Below, one piece after another: positions 61,913 through 64,000 of a DNA stretch of 64,000 nucleotides. This stretch comes from Floccularia luteovirens (lineage: Eukaryota > Basidiomycota > Agaricomycetes > Agaricales > Squamanitaceae): NCBI GenBank assembly GCA_009739215.1, contig VSJF01000004.1, forward strand, positions 2,480,001-2,544,000. The letters run 5' to 3'. Made by a program: the position numbers and the translations under genes. The notes beneath the pieces were generated by a model. The model had not been told where the DNA came from. It did not search any database and saw only the letters and a program-made list of their open reading frames with translations. Each line of letters starts with the position of its first letter. The first letter of the stretch is position 1.

Positions 61913-62670
61913 GCAACAACTTCCCACTTTGATTCCGAGTTGAGTTGTCGCTTATACCAACATTAATTTCTTCTTTCCGAGCTTGAATGTGGTTGTCAAT
62001 GATTCCAGTGATTCGCTGGATACGATCCAATAGATATCTGGAAAAAGTATATGGTATACAGACAGGATAATTGAGTTGTAGTGTTATAACATACCTGTTA
62101 GGAGTGTTCCGAATGCATCTGAATAGTCGAGGGCAGATGTGTCAATGAAGGGTAAATTGGTTTCAGCTGCCCGATTTTCAATAACAGGTCAAAACCCCGA
62201 GAAAGTTAAAGACATGAACCAGGTAATCCTTTTGCTTCATTAGCAGTCACCTCCCGTAAATTTGAGATCACTCTTATTCCCAACCAGCATGCACAACATT
62301 AAAATCCGCAAATCCTTCAGACACCGCACGACACTGAAATTTGTGTAATGCTTTGCAGTGTCGTACACGAGCAGCGCATCTACAGTACCGCGACAGTACC
62401 CATATGTCCTGGATGGACATACAAGAGAAAATAGAAGAATGGGAGTATGCTGGTGTTATAGGGCGGCATCGTTCTTGCCCGGCTACGATATTATCGACTC
62501 GAAATGAGATATTCAATGTTGTTTACCTGTATCCGAAATCTGATCCTTGATAATCTTTCCATCAACATCAAGCGACCCCGTAGCGAATTCTCATTTTCGA
62601 TTCCAAGCTGAATTCGTCTTTTTATGAATTGGGACGGAGCTGCTTTGTCATCACATGTGTTTCCAAGATT
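61913..62670 (-). pseudogene. decayed Rab11/Ypt3-type small GTPase gene
   Basis: Reading the minus strand across frameshifts and old introns gives Rab11 landmarks in order: DEFSLESK (after an in-frame TAA), EFATGSLDVDGKIIKDQI with [55 protein letters not shown], then in another frame [10 protein letters not shown], then NLPFIDTSALDYSDAFGTLL and IYWIVSSESLES. A later frame continues HIQARKEEINVGISDNS and ends near a CC-type C-terminus. Intron remnants (gtatgttataac...ttttccag and others) are kept, so it arose by genomic duplication, not retroposition. At least two frameshifts and one stop are present, and the P-loop is not recognisable. Confidence 0.78.
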
Positions 62671-63180
62671 GAGACTATCGACTGCACGTACAATTTTTGT
62701 TACGTAGAATATATAGCTTGCTTTTTGCGAAAACGTGGTTGTTGTGAAGCGAATTCAGAATCTGTGCTTTCCAAACCCGAATGTCCAATCAACATGATTT
62801 CATACGGGGGATATCCTTGTGTGAATGTGATAATTCTGTTTGATATGGCGCATTTAAGCCTTGCATGATTTCTTGTTGTAGATTCTTCTCATTCGTAGCT
62901 GCTATGATCTAACCACACACATTTCGTCCTTGATGCATGATGATCGATCTGATCAAGCGTTCTGACCCTCATTTCACTGTTTTCATTGTTGAGCTCTGCC
63001 GTTGTGGTACGGCCTTCAGTGCACATGCAGTTCTCTGCTGTTTGAAGGGAGACAACAAAAAAAACATGAATACGCGTGGACAAGCTCATCTGAACTCTCC
63101 TACTTCGATAACCAGTCTTGTTTGCTTGAGATGTTGTGTAAACAAATAGCTAAAATAGTGGTTAAAATTATGGACCAGAC
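62671..63180. other. intergenic stretch between two pseudogenes
   Basis: No gene or repeat is recognised. Homology to the left-edge CGI121 copy begins at about 63181. Confidence 0.45.
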
Positions 63181-63430
63181 TTGTAGAGCTTCTAGTATTG
63201 CTTGATGTCTTGCTGTCCGGAGGTGCAATGTATTCGTTATCTGCGATAGTATCATAAGGAAATCAACATCAAGAAAGAGGCAAGAAAACCCACAAGACAA
63301 GCATTAATAAACGTGAAGTTGATAGACATTTGTGACATGTTTGAAAAGAGCAGTGTAGGTAAACAAAAGTTCGTCCCACATAGGTCAATCCGTAAAAATA
63401 TACTACGACATGGACAGAACGAAGTAGTGT
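63181..63430 (-). pseudogene. deleted copy of CGI121 5' half
   Basis: On the minus strand INFTFINACLV matches INFAFINARLV of the gene at 1827. The first intron follows (gtgggt...ttatgatactatcgcag), then ITNTLHLRTARHQAILEALQ against ITSTLHLQTAIHQAILAALQ. The N-terminal codons between TTCAAACATGTCACAAATG and this exon end are deleted, and homology stops after CTACAAG. Because the intron is kept, this is a DNA-level duplication. Confidence 0.8.
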
Positions 63431-63538
63431 CCTTGGCGTGGTAGCCAACCTCATCCATCCAACCCAACCACATCATTGATAACGCATGTCTCCCTATCCG
63501 TGCTCAAGAATCCTATGGAGCACAGCCCTAACTCAATC

Positions 63539-63698
63539 ATGTTCTGCCAGAAGCTCCGTCAAATATCTTTGGCCGTCGTTTTATTCTCAATTTTGGCGAA
63601 TGATGCAATCAACTCACATCAGACAACTTCAAGGAATAAACAAAACATGGACTAACTTTCATTGACCATTCCTTCAAGAATGGGAAGATTTCGATTTC
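63539..63698 (+). pseudogene. decayed 5' fragment of the PDI-A gene (PDI-C)
   Basis: ATG 63539 opens MFCQKLRQISLAVVLFSIL, which matches the signal peptide MFFQKFLRISLTVVLFAVF of 693-1609. A frameshift then moves the match to LTSDNFKE, an in-frame TAA, and TKHGLTFIDHS, corresponding to LTPDNIKEYTKHGLTFIEHY. The homology ends before the CxxC. The upstream 150 bases also match the PDI-A promoter. Confidence 0.85.
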
Positions 63699-63719
63699 GA
63701 GTCGATAATAGGTAAGATG

Positions 63720-64000
63720 AATACGCTCAAACATTTGGATGTAGATACATAACTACTCAATTGAAGAAGACTCCATAACCAATCTAGTCTTGTGGTTGTC
63801 AGTCTAAAAACTCCAGTCTCCCAGTTGAGCGCTTGATGATATAGGGTGGTTTGCATTTCGAAACCCAGACGATTTTCTGCCCATCCTGGGTACATACCCA
63901 ACCTTCAGGGTCGACGTGGTGTGCTGATCTGAGAGCATCAAAAGGCTCGTGGAATATGATAGTATCGTGTTGTTTATGTAGATTATCGATGACTTTGGGT
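63720..64000 (-). CDS. second NACHT-WD40 gene, C-terminal end only (runs off the window)
   Basis: The reverse complement of about 63822-64000 is almost identical to 61438-61620: HKQHDTIIFHEPFDALRSAH, HVDPEGWVCTQDGQKIVWVS, KCKPPYIIKRS. The copies differ at the stop. Here the bases after the serine codon read CAACTGGGAGACTGGAG, so the frame passes the old stop position and continues in the minus frame that opens through 63674. The 3' flank is also duplicated. The rest of the gene lies beyond 64000, so it may be an intact NLR or another fragment. Confidence 0.75.

Overview
This is a window of filamentous-fungal nuclear DNA, almost certainly from an agaricomycete basidiomycete. Nearly every gene is cut by many 45-65 base GT-AG introns. 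The protein set (a membrane-bound P450 family of CYP63-like type, a C2-NACHT-WD40 receptor, an actin ending ...VHRKCF, Rpn10, Emg1, Sec14, Sco1, a CAG-anticodon tRNA-Leu) fits that group. All gene models were assembled by hand from splice signals and reading-frame continuity. Where the intron phases close into a complete reading frame this is stated.

Layout. 0.7-5.6 kb: a two-domain thioredoxin/PDI-like gene (minus) shares a bidirectional promoter with a KEOPS subunit CGI121 gene (plus), followed by P450 gene 1 (minus). 6.2-12.9 kb: a coilin-like gene (plus) and a 1393-residue mitochondrial PPR protein (minus). 13.9-18.7 kb: P450 gene 2 and a full-length, membrane-anchored PDI (both plus). 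These are an inverted copy of the P450-PDI pair at the left, so the two copies face outward around coilin-PPR. 19-24.3 kb: proteasome RPN10 (minus), actin with a 6-base exon (plus), and a small single-pass membrane protein (plus). 24.3-29.5 kb is gene-poor, with one 128-residue gene of unknown function. 29.5-42.3 kb: a tandem array of three P450 genes (3, 4, 5) with duplicated upstream segments and a candidate TIR transposon between genes 4 and 5. 42.3-48.4 kb is gene-poor and repeat-affected, holding a broken paralog of the 128-residue gene split by a solo LTR. 48.4-55.8 kb is a dense housekeeping block: EMG1, SEC14-like, alpha/beta hydrolase, tRNA-Leu, APH-like kinase, SCO1. 55.8-64 kb is an NLR-like region with one long C2-NACHT-WD40 gene, two further copies of its 3' end in the opposite orientation, a decayed Rab11-type GTPase, and a decayed, rearranged copy of the PDI/CGI121 promoter region.

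The main biological themes are repeated duplication of P450 and PDI genes (five P450s, three PDI loci), an innate-immunity-type STAND receptor locus being copied and broken, and gene-sized decay products that only show when reading frames are followed across frameshifts. The most unusual structure is a set of inverted, shuffled duplicates. The CGI121/PDI segment at the left edge reappears as a deleted pseudogene pair at the right edge, fused within a few tens of bases to a second copy of the NACHT-WD40 gene that runs off the window.
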